The notes beneath the pieces are model-generated. The model was not told the origin of the DNA, did no database searches, and saw only the letters and a program-made list of their open reading frames with translations. From NCBI GenBank assembly GCA_903899985.1, contig CAIULL010000113.1, positions 119,229 to 183,228 of the forward strand: DNA of 64,000 bases. Direction: 5' to 3'. Made by a program: the position numbers and the translations under genes. Shown piece after piece: positions 49,969 to 59,895 of the stretch (position 1 is its first letter; each line of letters begins with the position of its first letter). Source of the stretch: an uncultured Schlesneria sp. (GTDB lineage: Bacteria; Planctomycetota; Planctomycetia; Planctomycetales; Planctomycetaceae).

Positions 49969-50863
49969 ATGTTTCTGGCAGCACATCAGGAAATCAAATA
50001 GTTCAGGTGCCTGAAGCACAGCCGCCCGAATATTTTTGCCAATAATCCATGATTTTCGAAACTTCTTCTTGACGCGAGTCCGCGTCGAACTTCAATTTCT
50101 ATCAGGCGAAAACGGTACGTTGATTATGTTGAAAAATGCAATCATTTTTCTGAACCGACGGTCCCTGATTTCATAAAGAAGAATTACGATCTTTTTGCGC
50201 CGTCACTCAACAGAATTACAAAGGCTTACCTGAACATTTGAAAAATGCTGACTTTTTAACGTCATTACAGAACCGTGGTTTTGAACTGGGATCCTTTAAT
50301 TTCCTTGTTTGGCGCGAAGATGTTGCATCGCCAGGAGCTCTTACCCCGTCCCGCCACGCGAAGTCGAATGTGCAAATACCTGTTTTTACGCGGGTTACCT
50401 CGTGAGTAATTCGCTGCGCGAGAATTCGATCAGAAGACAAAACGATCTCACGCGAAAGCGCGACGCCGCACAGGGAAGAATTCAATTGTTTTTTCTTCTG
50501 CGCGCCGTCGCTTAAGACCACATTTCATACGTTCACAAACGCGAATCGTTCACGTGTCAATTTACAGATCAAATACGCCGAAATCGAATTGACCCAAAGC
50601 ATTCAAACTTGGGTATTTCTGTCATGACGGCCTCGCCCCATCGATCGATTGCGGGCGAGACCTGGGCCAGGTGATTCTTGGTGAAGAATGTTTATTCTTT
50701 CCTCAGACGATTTGCCGGACTTCCGGTTGATTGAATTGCGGATCGGCGAACTTGTGTTGGAATGACGATTGAGTCTTTTTCAATTGATCCGGCTGCCGGG
50801 TAAGATGCGTTCCGCCGTCAGGTTTTGTCGAATGGCCGTTTGGCATAGACGTCATGTTGTGCT

Positions 50864-50883
50864 GCCCGGGCTGAAACCCGGGC
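50864..50883. repeat. short perfect palindrome, REP-like
   Basis: GCCCGGG-CTGAAA-CCCGGGC in the intergenic region. Confidence 0.6.
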
Positions 50884-50960
50884 TACGGAATTGATTTGCG
50901 ATTGATTTTCAATAGCCGATGTCATTGAAGTGAAAACACATTGTTGGCGGAGTCGTTCGG

Positions 50961-53900
50961 ATGATTCGAGTACTTCTTGCTCTTATGATCGTGGCAGTGG
51001 CCTTTTCCTCACAGTTGCCGCAGGTTCTGGCTGGTGAGGGACACACCGTGTATTCCGTGGGTGTCGCTCAAGTCGACATCACTCCTGATTACCCGGTCAG
51101 GTTGTCGGGATTTGGATTTCGGCGGACCGAGTCTGAAGGGGTGACTCAACCGATCTGGGCGAAGGCCCTGGCCATTTCGCTGGATACGGCCAGCCCGCCC
51201 GTCGTCCTGATCACGGTCGATAATCTGGGAATCCCGGCAGCGATGTTCGATGAAATTGCGAAGCGATTGGCAAATCAGGCGGGCCTGGAACGTTCGCGAC
51301 TCGCCATCAATTCATCACATACCCATACCGCTCCCATGCTGCGAGGTGTGGCACCGACCCTGTTCAGCGGGCCGATTCCCGACGAACACTGGCAGCGAAT
51401 CGACCGCTATACTTCGGAACTGACGGATAAACTGACCTCCGTGGCACTCGCCGCATTAAATGATCGGGCACCGGCGCGTTTGAGCTGGGGTATCGGGTCG
51501 GTCAAGTTCGCGATCAATCGACGGACAAAGGGAGGCCCGGTCGATCATGATCTTCCATTACTGGTTGTCAAACAAATTGACGGGGCGATCCGGGCGATCT
51601 ACCTGAATTACGCCTGCCATTGCGTGACGCTGTCGAACAACAAAATCAGCGGGGACTGGGCCGGGTATGCCCAGGACCTGATTCAACGGGATTTCCCTAA
51701 AGCCATCGCGCTGGTCTCGATCGGCTGTGGTGCCGATCAAAATCCCTCGTCGGGTGTTACAGGAGACAAATCGGATGTGGCATTACAACAGGGAGCCGAA
51801 ATCGCTGCTGAAGTGAAACGAATGCTTGGCGGATTCCTCGCCCCGGTTCAGGGGGCGATCACAAGCAGCCTGAAGCCGATCACTCTCGATTTCGCTGACC
51901 ATCCTTCGCAAGCCGAATGGGAAGAAAAAGCAAAGAAGAACGACGCGGCGGGGTATCACGCCCGAGTCCAGCTCGAACGACTGGCTCGTGGTGAGTCGCT
52001 TCAGAAGACATTGAACTATCCAATTTCAACCTGGTCGTTCGGCGATTCTCTGGCGATGGTCTTTCTGCCGGGCGAGGTGGTTGTTGATTATTCGCGCCGA
52101 CTGAAGCGCGAACTGGATGGAGGTCGACTTTGGATCACTGCGTATGCCAACGATTCACCCTGCTATATCCCTTCGGAGAGAGTCCTCAAGGAAGGGGGCT
52201 ACGAGGCTTTAACCGCCATGTATTACTACGATCGCCCCGGTGCATTTAAAACAGGACTGGAAGACCAGATTATTCGCACGGTGCACGAGTCGCTCGATGC
52301 AAAGTTTGCAGCTGCGTTCGATTCCAAAAAGACCTCGGGAACCCTGCCAAAATCGCCGCAGCAATCTCTCGCCTTGCTACAGACGACACCCAATCTGAAG
52401 GTCGACCTGGTTTGTGCCGAGCCGTTAATTGCCGACCCTGTCGCAATCGATTTCGGTCGTGATGGCAGCCTGTGGGTCGCCGAGATGCACGATTATCCCG
52501 ATGGGCTGCCACGGAGTGAATCTGTCACAACTGAGCAACTCAATCCCGAGGCACCCGTTCCGGGGGGACGCATACGGCTCGTACGAGATGCAGATGGGGA
52601 CGGACAATTTGATCGATCGACAATTTTTCTCGACAACATCCCGATGCCGACCGGCGTGACGGTCTGGAAAACCGGTGTTCTCATTTGTGCGGCACCAGAC
52701 CTTCTGTTTGCGGAGGATACGGACGGAGATGACAAAGCGGATGTCGTGAAAAAGCTGTTTACTGGTTTCGGTACAATGAACAGTCAGGCGCGACTGAACA
52801 GCCTTTGTGATGGCATGGATGGCTGGGTTTACGGTTCTTGTGGGCTATTCGGCGGGACAATCACCAACTTTCACGGAACGAAATACGAACTTGGTCATCG
52901 CGACTTCCGGATCAAGCCTGACACTGGTGAAATCGAAGCGGCAACCGGCAGGACTCAACAGGGTCGTGTTCGCGACGGCTACGGAAACTGGTTCGGCTGC
53001 GATAACACAAATCTTGCCTTCCATTATCCGCTTTACGAACACTACTTGAGGCGAAACCCGCATGTCGTATCGCCAGCGAGCCGGGTCTATCTCGCTCGCA
53101 CGGCCGACGCCGCTCGACTTTATCCCGCCAAGTCTGACGCTCAGCGATTTGCACTCAGCGGACCTCCCGGCACGGTGACTGCGGCATGCGGTATCGGCGT
53201 CTACCGGGACGCCGCGCTCGGCCCCGGTTATCAGGACAATCTTTTCGTTTGTGAACCAGTGAATTTACTGGTTCACCGCATGACATTGAAACCAGAAGGA
53301 AGCTCGTTTATTGCCGAGCGACCAGCGAATGAAGCTGAGACCGAGTTTCTGCGGTCGACCGACGGCTGGTTCCGTCCGGTTCAAGCGTTGACGGGACCGG
53401 ATGGCAATCTGTGGGTCGTCGACATGTACCGATTCATTATCGAGAACCCAAGGTGGATACCAGAAGCGGAGTTGGCTCCCCTCGACATTCATGCTGGAAG
53501 CAAACTCGGTCGGATTTATCGAGTGAAAAATGCCACAGACAGCCGTCCCCCTGTGACTCGTGTCGCCGTGGTGAGTCGCGGAGAGGGGCCGGAACAACAA
53601 GGTGCTGACAAATTCTCTGTCTATCAGGACCTGGAGATCCAGCGATTGGAATCGATGGCCAAATCTGCGGCCAGCTCCATTCCCAGATCGACGCAAGATG
53701 CATGGCGCAAGGCATCGATCGAAACCGAGCGAATGATCGGCTATCGAAAACTGGCGGCCACCGGCCTGTTGGATACAGACGACATTCGCCACGCTTTGGC
53801 CGACCGGGATCCTCGAATCCGATCCTTCGGGATCAGACTGGCCGAGCGATCTTCGGCGAAAATTCTTCTTCTGGACACAATCATATTTTTGGCGACGGAC

Positions 53901-56489
53901 AAGGACCCGCATGTCCGGCTTCAGGCCGCCTGCTCGCTCGGTGAATGGGACGATACACGGATCGGTTCGACGCTCGCCAAAATGGCCTTAAAAGAAGCCA
54001 GTGACCCCTATTTCGTCGCAGCCGTTTTCAGCAGTATCAGCACCAGAAATTTGCGAGAATTTACCCGGGCGATGTTTGAAGAACTCGCGGGACAACAGCC
54101 ACCGCCATCGCTCATGGCTCCTTTCCTGGCAACGGCAGTAGGCTTTTCTGATGATCAGGCGATCAATCTGGCTTTGGTCGCTGTGGCGGCTCAGGAGGGA
54201 CAACTGCCAAAGCCCTGGCAGTTGAATGCGATTTCAAATCTCGTTGGTTCGCTCGCCAGAAAGCAGGGGGCTCAACCGACGGAGAAAGCGATTGCCGACG
54301 TGATCCAGCGTACGCAGGGTCAGGCGCGCGAGATCGCGGTGAAAGAAACTCTTGGCGAAGATTTACGGCTCGCGGCGATCAAACTGCTGGGAAGGGACGC
54401 ATCGCACCGCGAAGACGACGTCAAGGTGCTTGGTCAGTTGCTTTCACCGGTTCATCCGCCGAAAGTCCAGCGCGCAGCAGTTGAGGCCTTCGAACGGGTT
54501 TCCGGCGACGATGTTCCTGGCATTCTCGCATCACGTTATCGCGAATTGTCCCCCGCTGTTCAGCCACAGGTCGTGAATGCGATCATGAGTCGTACTGCGT
54601 GGTATCCGCTGTTGTTTGCAGAAATCGCGAAAGGGGCGATTCCTCCGTCGTCATTCACTGCACCTCAGCGGCAGGAACTTGTCGGTCATCCCAACAAAGA
54701 GATCCGTGAACGAGCGACGGAGTTGCTTTCGGCCACTTTTAACTCTGACCGACACGAGGTGATTCAACAATATAACGCGGCTCTTGAATTAACGGGTGAG
54801 ACAGAACGAGGTCAGGCTTTATTTACAAAGAGTTGCTCACAGTGCCACAAATTGGGGGATGTCGGATATTCTGTCGGTCCGAATCTGGCGATGGTCGTGA
54901 ACAAGACGCCGTCGTTCTTGCTGCAAGAGATACTGGATCCAAATCGTAATGTGGATTCCCGGTATCTTTCCTATGTTGCGTCGACGAAAGAAGGGCTGAT
55001 TCGAACCGGGATCTTATCCAGCGAGTCATCGAACAGTGTCACGTTGACCGCGGCCGAGGGGAAGCAATTCATGCTTCTTCGAGCCGAAATTGACGAACTT
55101 CGGGCAACAGGAAAATCGCTGATGCCTGAAGGGATGGAAAAAGACCTGTCGCATCAGGCGGTTGCCGACCTGATTGCGTTTTTGAAGTCGTTGCCTGCGG
55201 CCTCAAAAAGCTGCGACGGGAACAGTCCTGTGATGGTCAAACCGGCCAATGGACGACTGACGTTGCCTGCCTCGGCGGCCGCGATTTACGGAGATCACAT
55301 CACTTTCGAACGACAGTTTGGAAACATCGGCTACTGGCATGGATTACAGGATCATGTGGCCTGGACGTTCGAGCTGCCTCAATCGGCCGAATTTGATGTT
55401 TACCTGGATGGCGCGTGCGATGCGGCATCAGCAGGAAACAGTTATCGGATCGAAATTGGCGATCGGTTCTTGACCGGACGAATCGATTCGACAGGTGGTT
55501 GGGATCGATACCGTACGTCTAAGATCGGAACAGTCCCGCTAAGTGGCGGAACACATCGTTTGGTTGTCCGACCAGAAGGCGAAACGATTCGCGGCGCGCT
55601 CGTCGATTTGCGGTCCCTTCAACTCGTTCCGACGGGTGAAGCCTTCGCATTAGCGCAGAAAAAAGTCCCTGACACTGATGCAAACATTCAAGATGTGGCT
55701 GCTCGAATCCTGGATGACAAACTTTCAGATGATCAGCGCGCAGCAATTATTGCGCAATATCCAACCGAGGCAGCGATTCTCGTCGAGAAAATGACGAGCA
55801 ACATGCCTGCTGATTCAAAAGAAGAATATCGTCGCATCCCCTGGATCTGGCGAGTGGCCGTGGCTTGTGGAAAGCGTGACAAGGCTGATCAGATCAAGCC
55901 GCTGTTACACACCTCGCTTCCTCCAGTCGATCAACCGTTGCGAGACTGGCAAGCGGTCGTAATTGGTGGCGGAATCATCAATGGAATCGGGCTGAACGGG
56001 GGATGGCCAAAGTCCCGGATTGACGAAATTCTGCGTGACGATGTCGAACTGACAAAACGCTGGAAGAACTCGTTGTTGCTCGCCGTCAAAATGGCCGATG
56101 ACGAACAAGTGCCGACAGGAACCCGGTACGACGCCTTGCGAATCATCGCACTCGACGACTGGACTCTTCGGCGGGACCAGTTGACAAAATATCTGGCGAA
56201 AGGAGTTCACGACGAATTGCAAATGGGGGCGATCAGCGGCCTGAGTGATGTCGAATCGAAAGAGGTTTCTCCACTTCTGATTAACAACCTGGGGCACTTC
56301 AATGACGAGAATCGTGGTCTGGCGATTGCGGCATTATTGCGAACGAATGAACGGAGCGAACGATTGCTTGATGCCATTGCCGAAGCGAGAATCTCTGGCA
56401 AGCTTCTCAGTACCGCGCAGCGCAAATTACTGCTGGAATCGAAAGAGCTTTCGATCAGAGAACGGGCAAAAAGGATTTTGGGCGAATGA
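50961..56489 (+). CDS. multidomain secreted protein: neutral ceramidase-like + PVC-type dehydrogenase propeller + HEAT + CxxCH cytochrome + carbohydrate-binding-like domain
   Basis: 1842 aa: VGVAQVDITPDYPVRLSGFGFR..NSSHTHTAPML..NYACHCVTLSNNKISGDWAGYAQ (ceramidase-like); DPVAIDFGRDGSLWVAEMHDYP.. (propeller); FTKSCSQCHKLGDVGYSVGPNL (heme); C-terminal beta-rich module. Confidence 0.9.
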   Translation: MIRVLLALMIVAVAFSSQLPQVLAGEGHTVYSVGVAQVDITPDYPVRLSGFGFRRTESEGVTQPIWAKALAISLDTASPPVVLITVDNLGIPAAMFDEIAKRLANQAGLERSRLAINSSHTHTAPMLRGVAPTLFSGPIPDEHWQRIDRYTSELTDKLTSVALAALNDRAPARLSWGIGSVKFAINRRTKGGPVDHDLPLLVVKQIDGAIRAIYLNYACHCVTLSNNKISGDWAGYAQDLIQRDFPKAIALVSIGCGADQNPSSGVTGDKSDVALQQGAEIAAEVKRMLGGFLAPVQGAITSSLKPITLDFADHPSQAEWEEKAKKNDAAGYHARVQLERLARGESLQKTLNYPISTWSFGDSLAMVFLPGEVVVDYSRRLKRELDGGRLWITAYANDSPCYIPSERVLKEGGYEALTAMYYYDRPGAFKTGLEDQIIRTVHESLDAKFAAAFDSKKTSGTLPKSPQQSLALLQTTPNLKVDLVCAEPLIADPVAIDFGRDGSLWVAEMHDYPDGLPRSESVTTEQLNPEAPVPGGRIRLVRDADGDGQFDRSTIFLDNIPMPTGVTVWKTGVLICAAPDLLFAEDTDGDDKADVVKKLFTGFGTMNSQARLNSLCDGMDGWVYGSCGLFGGTITNFHGTKYELGHRDFRIKPDTGEIEAATGRTQQGRVRDGYGNWFGCDNTNLAFHYPLYEHYLRRNPHVVSPASRVYLARTADAARLYPAKSDAQRFALSGPPGTVTAACGIGVYRDAALGPGYQDNLFVCEPVNLLVHRMTLKPEGSSFIAERPANEAETEFLRSTDGWFRPVQALTGPDGNLWVVDMYRFIIENPRWIPEAELAPLDIHAGSKLGRIYRVKNATDSRPPVTRVAVVSRGEGPEQQGADKFSVYQDLEIQRLESMAKSAASSIPRSTQDAWRKASIETERMIGYRKLAATGLLDTDDIRHALADRDPRIRSFGIRLAERSSAKILLLDTIIFLATDKDPHVRLQAACSLGEWDDTRIGSTLAKMALKEASDPYFVAAVFSSISTRNLREFTRAMFEELAGQQPPPSLMAPFLATAVGFSDDQAINLALVAVAAQEGQLPKPWQLNAISNLVGSLARKQGAQPTEKAIADVIQRTQGQAREIAVKETLGEDLRLAAIKLLGRDASHREDDVKVLGQLLSPVHPPKVQRAAVEAFERVSGDDVPGILASRYRELSPAVQPQVVNAIMSRTAWYPLLFAEIAKGAIPPSSFTAPQRQELVGHPNKEIRERATELLSATFNSDRHEVIQQYNAALELTGETERGQALFTKSCSQCHKLGDVGYSVGPNLAMVVNKTPSFLLQEILDPNRNVDSRYLSYVASTKEGLIRTGILSSESSNSVTLTAAEGKQFMLLRAEIDELRATGKSLMPEGMEKDLSHQAVADLIAFLKSLPAASKSCDGNSPVMVKPANGRLTLPASAAAIYGDHITFERQFGNIGYWHGLQDHVAWTFELPQSAEFDVYLDGACDAASAGNSYRIEIGDRFLTGRIDSTGGWDRYRTSKIGTVPLSGGTHRLVVRPEGETIRGALVDLRSLQLVPTGEAFALAQKKVPDTDANIQDVAARILDDKLSDDQRAAIIAQYPTEAAILVEKMTSNMPADSKEEYRRIPWIWRVAVACGKRDKADQIKPLLHTSLPPVDQPLRDWQAVVIGGGIINGIGLNGGWPKSRIDEILRDDVELTKRWKNSLLLAVKMADDEQVPTGTRYDALRIIALDDWTLRRDQLTKYLAKGVHDELQMGAISGLSDVESKEVSPLLINNLGHFNDENRGLAIAALLRTNERSERLLDAIAEARISGKLLSTAQRKLLLESKELSIRERAKRILGE

Positions 56490-57613
56490 CACAATTTTCG
56501 ATCAGTGAAATGGAACTTGAGCAGCGACTTCCGCAGACGTTTGCCGTGATCCGGGACGGGCTTGAACGACGGCTGCATACTGGTTGCCAACTCTATATTT
56601 CACTTCAGGGAAAAGTCATCGCTGACTTCGGGATTGGCCAGGCATCTCCGACCCACCCCATGACATCAGAGACAATTAATCTGTGGTTGTCATCAGGGAA
56701 ACCGCTCACGGCAGCGGCAATCCTGCAGCAGTGGGAACGAGGTCAGTTGCGATTGGATGATCCCGTTTCAAAGTTTATTCCCGATTTCGGTCACGGAGGA
56801 AAAGAACGAATTACGATCCGCCATCTGCTGACGCATACTGGCGGTATTCGGAACATCGAGACCGGTTGGCCCGACGTGACGTGGGACGAAACGATCGGTC
56901 GAATCTGTGCGGCACAGGTCGAGCCTGATTGGGTTGTCGGGCGGACGGCTGGGTACCACACGACAACAAGCTGGTTTATCCTCGGGGAAATTCTTGCAAG
57001 GGTGACAGGCCGGACTTATGCCGAAGCCATGCGATTCGAGTTATACGAGCCGTTAGGACTGATCGAGACTCGGTCTGCATTCACCCCCGGAGAACACGCG
57101 AATGCCTCCGCACGACTGGGTTGGATGTATGCCCGCGAGCAGGGAGGATTGCAGCTGCTCGACTGGCACGAACGGCCACGTTGTCACATGCCGTCGCCGG
57201 GCTCAAATACCCGCGGTCCTATTCGTGAACTTGGTCGGTTCTATGAAATGCTGTTGAATGAAGGAGACACCCCGCGTGGCCGAGTTTTGTCTCCCCAAAC
57301 AGTGGCCGCGATGACGGCTCGACATCGCGTCGGCGAGTATGATCTGACGCTGGCTCACGTCGTTGATTTTGGTCTGGGAGTGATCATCGATTCCAATCGT
57401 TATGGAATCGAAACGGTTCCGTATGGATATGGAAAATATTGCTCACCGAGGACATTCGGGCACGGCGGAGCTCAATCTTCACAGGGGTGGTGCGACCCGG
57501 AATCAGGTTTGATTGTCGCCAGCTTTTTTAATGGTCGACCTGGTGAGGCTCAGCACGGTCGGCGATCAAAGAAATTGAATGAAGCAATTTGCGTCGACAT
57601 CGGCTTGGTTTAA
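56486..57613 (+). CDS. serine hydrolase (beta-lactamase/class C-like)
   Basis: NLWLSSGKPLTAAAILQQWERGQLRLDDPVSKFIPDFG, ITIRHLLTHTGGI, YHTTTSWFILGEILARVTGRTY, GHGGAQSSQGWCDPESGLIV. Confidence 0.92.
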   Translation: MTQFSISEMELEQRLPQTFAVIRDGLERRLHTGCQLYISLQGKVIADFGIGQASPTHPMTSETINLWLSSGKPLTAAAILQQWERGQLRLDDPVSKFIPDFGHGGKERITIRHLLTHTGGIRNIETGWPDVTWDETIGRICAAQVEPDWVVGRTAGYHTTTSWFILGEILARVTGRTYAEAMRFELYEPLGLIETRSAFTPGEHANASARLGWMYAREQGGLQLLDWHERPRCHMPSPGSNTRGPIRELGRFYEMLLNEGDTPRGRVLSPQTVAAMTARHRVGEYDLTLAHVVDFGLGVIIDSNRYGIETVPYGYGKYCSPRTFGHGGAQSSQGWCDPESGLIVASFFNGRPGEAQHGRRSKKLNEAICVDIGLV

Positions 57614-58040
57614 GTAAAAAACATCTGGAATGAAACAACTTTCCATAATTCTCAAAACGGGAATCGTGTCTTGTGCGCGAGATCCGTCGCCTGAGCGGGT
57701 AGACGATGATAAAATTCACAATGCATGATTTGTTGGCAAATTTATTTGGCTGAGAAACAATTGATCGAATCGTCGCCGTTGAAATTGGTTTCAATTGCCT
57801 TAAATCGGCTATATTTTTCCCATTTGGATTTGAAATAATCTCATCGATGACAAATCTGAATGAGAAGAAATTGACAGGATCATTTCGCGAATCAAGACTT
57901 CACAGAAAACTCACCAAATGATAGGCGAAAAATTCACAAATGATGAATAACGTAAAACAATCGCAAGATCTGTTCATGCACCTACAAACTGATTTGAGGG
58001 GAATGCCGCGATGATGGTGTAACGTTGTTGTATTTCGCGA

Positions 58041-58664
58041 ATGTTGAAACCGAGTGCGATGAGAGCACGCATTGAAAGTCACCATCGAGCCAGTCTAACC
58101 ATGCCGATACTTGCAGCCGAAGTCGATGTCTTCCCGAATGACCTGCTCAGCCGTGACGTTCTGTCGGGCGATGGTGAATCACAGTGGTGGGCCGTCTATA
58201 CGAGATCTCGACAGGAAAAAGCGCTGATGCGTGCGCTCGTCTCGATGGAAATCGCGTTTTATTGCCCGGTTTTACCTCATTGCTTTCGTTCACCAAGCGG
58301 ACGTCTCCGAACATCATATCTGCCGCTTTTCTCAAATTATCTATTCATGTATTCGAATGGATACGACCGCCATCGTGCACTGAAAACGAACTTGATTTCG
58401 CAAACGATTGAAGTCCATGATGGACTGCAGTTGTCCAATGATCTTCGTCAGATTCAGCGACTGACGAGAACGGGAAAGCCGCTTTCGATCGCAGCGAATT
58501 TGAATCCTGGTTCTAAGGTTCGGATTAAGTCCGGTCCGCTTGTCGGAGTGGAAGGGGTCGTAATGAAAAGGCAGGGGACTGATTTCCTGTTCGTGGCCGT
58601 CAATTTTTTGCAACAAGGTGCCTTGATCAAACTTGAAGACGTTCAAGTTCATCCGGTTTTCTGA
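58041..58664 (+). CDS. NusG/RfaH/UpxY-like transcription antitermination protein
   Basis: QWWAVYTRSRQEKALMRALVSMEIAFYCPVLPHCFRSPSGRLRTSYLPLFSNYLFMY (NGN) + PGSKVRIKSGPLVGVEGVVMKRQGTDFLFVAVNFLQQGALIKLEDVQV (KOW). The true start may be ATG at 58101. Confidence 0.85.
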   Translation: MLKPSAMRARIESHHRASLTMPILAAEVDVFPNDLLSRDVLSGDGESQWWAVYTRSRQEKALMRALVSMEIAFYCPVLPHCFRSPSGRLRTSYLPLFSNYLFMYSNGYDRHRALKTNLISQTIEVHDGLQLSNDLRQIQRLTRTGKPLSIAANLNPGSKVRIKSGPLVGVEGVVMKRQGTDFLFVAVNFLQQGALIKLEDVQVHPVF

Positions 58665-58817
58665 TCCGGTATCACGAAAGTGAAATGACTTCCAGGAACG
58701 CCTACTCCTGGACGGTACGATTTTCTTGCTTCACTGATACCTGAATCACAACATTCTTCCGACAGGGGCTTGCGAGGTTTTGGCGGAACGCACGAAGACG
58801 GCAAACTCGACGATCGA

Positions 58818-58859
58818 CCAGACCGGGGTTATGATGCAATGTAACCGAAGCTGGTCTGG
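58818..58859 (+). promoter_or_regulatory. leader hairpin upstream of the nucleotide-sugar cluster
   Basis: CCAGACC..GGTTA-tgatgcaatg-TAACC..GGTCTGG, two nested stems in the gap between the NusG-like gene and the epimerase. Confidence 0.4.
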
Positions 58860-58905
58860 ATGTTCGTGATCAAACGACAAGACATCCACCCACGTCAATT
58901 TTATT

Positions 58906-59895
58906 TTGCACAGTCGAGGGGCCAAAATCAAAGTTATTGTCACAGGTGGCGCCGGCTTTATCGGAAGCCACATCGTGGATGCGCTGCTGACTCACGGTCA
59001 TTTTCCGTTTGTCATCGATAACTTGTCTTTGGGGTCACGACAGAACCTTCCTTACAACGTCCCGTTTTTCGAAATCGATATTCGCGACAGCGAGAAATTG
59101 GCGCAGGTTTTTGACGAAGTGAAGCCTGACTGCGTCTGTCATCAGGCGGCCCAGGTTTCGGTCAGTCGCTCGATGCGCGAACCGATTTTTGACGCTGAAG
59201 TGAATATTCTTGGTTTGCTGAATGTCCTGGAACAATCGGTTCGCGTGGGGGTTCAGCGGGTTGTCTTTGCGTCGTCAGGCGGAGTTTTGTACGGAGAAGT
59301 CGCCACCCCCGCTACGGAAGATTTCCCTAAACGCCCAATCTCTCCCTATGGAATCGGCAAATGGGTAGGTGAACAATACTTGGAATTCTACTCGAGAGAA
59401 CGAGGGCTCCAGGGGGTAGCGCTTCGATACTCGAATGTTTATGGGCCTCGGCAAAATCCACACGGTGAGGCGGGTGTTGTGGCGATTTTCTGCAAAGCCA
59501 TGTTCGCGGGTGAGGTCGTTACAATTAACGGGGACGGCCGATATACTCGAGATTACGTTTATGGTCCTGACGTCGCTAATGCGAATGTGAAGGCACTGGA
59601 AACTCCTTTGAATCAAAGCTTCGAAGCGATCAATATCGGAACCGGAGTTGGCGTTGATGTGAATGAAGTTGCCGAAAAGCTTTCCGGGCTGGTTCAGCGT
59701 GAGTTGCGGAATCAAGGGAGTTCACTTCAAATTCCTCATTGGCGTCACGGAGTCCCTCGTCTAGGGGACTTAAGGTCGAATCTGATTTCCCCGATTCGAG
59801 CAAATCATTTACTTGGTTGGAAACCTGAGATGTCTTTTGACGAGGGTTTACGAGAAACCGTAATCCGTTTCGGATTGAAATCCGCGCAGGACTGA
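58906..59895 (+). CDS. NAD-dependent epimerase/dehydratase (UDP-glucose 4-epimerase-like)
   Basis: IKVIVTGGAGFIGSHIVDALLTHGHFPFVIDNLSLG, HQAAQVSVSRSM, SPYGIGKWVGEQYL (YxxxK), LRYSNVYGPRQNPHGEAGVVAIFCKAM. Confidence 0.92.
   Translation: MHSRGAKIKVIVTGGAGFIGSHIVDALLTHGHFPFVIDNLSLGSRQNLPYNVPFFEIDIRDSEKLAQVFDEVKPDCVCHQAAQVSVSRSMREPIFDAEVNILGLLNVLEQSVRVGVQRVVFASSGGVLYGEVATPATEDFPKRPISPYGIGKWVGEQYLEFYSRERGLQGVALRYSNVYGPRQNPHGEAGVVAIFCKAMFAGEVVTINGDGRYTRDYVYGPDVANANVKALETPLNQSFEAINIGTGVGVDVNEVAEKLSGLVQRELRNQGSSLQIPHWRHGVPRLGDLRSNLISPIRANHLLGWKPEMSFDEGLRETVIRFGLKSAQD

Noticed and set aside
57614-58040. AT-rich gap before the NusG-like gene as a genomic-island boundary or att site
   Set aside because: No tRNA, integrase or direct repeats seen; a promoter/leader region is the simpler reading.
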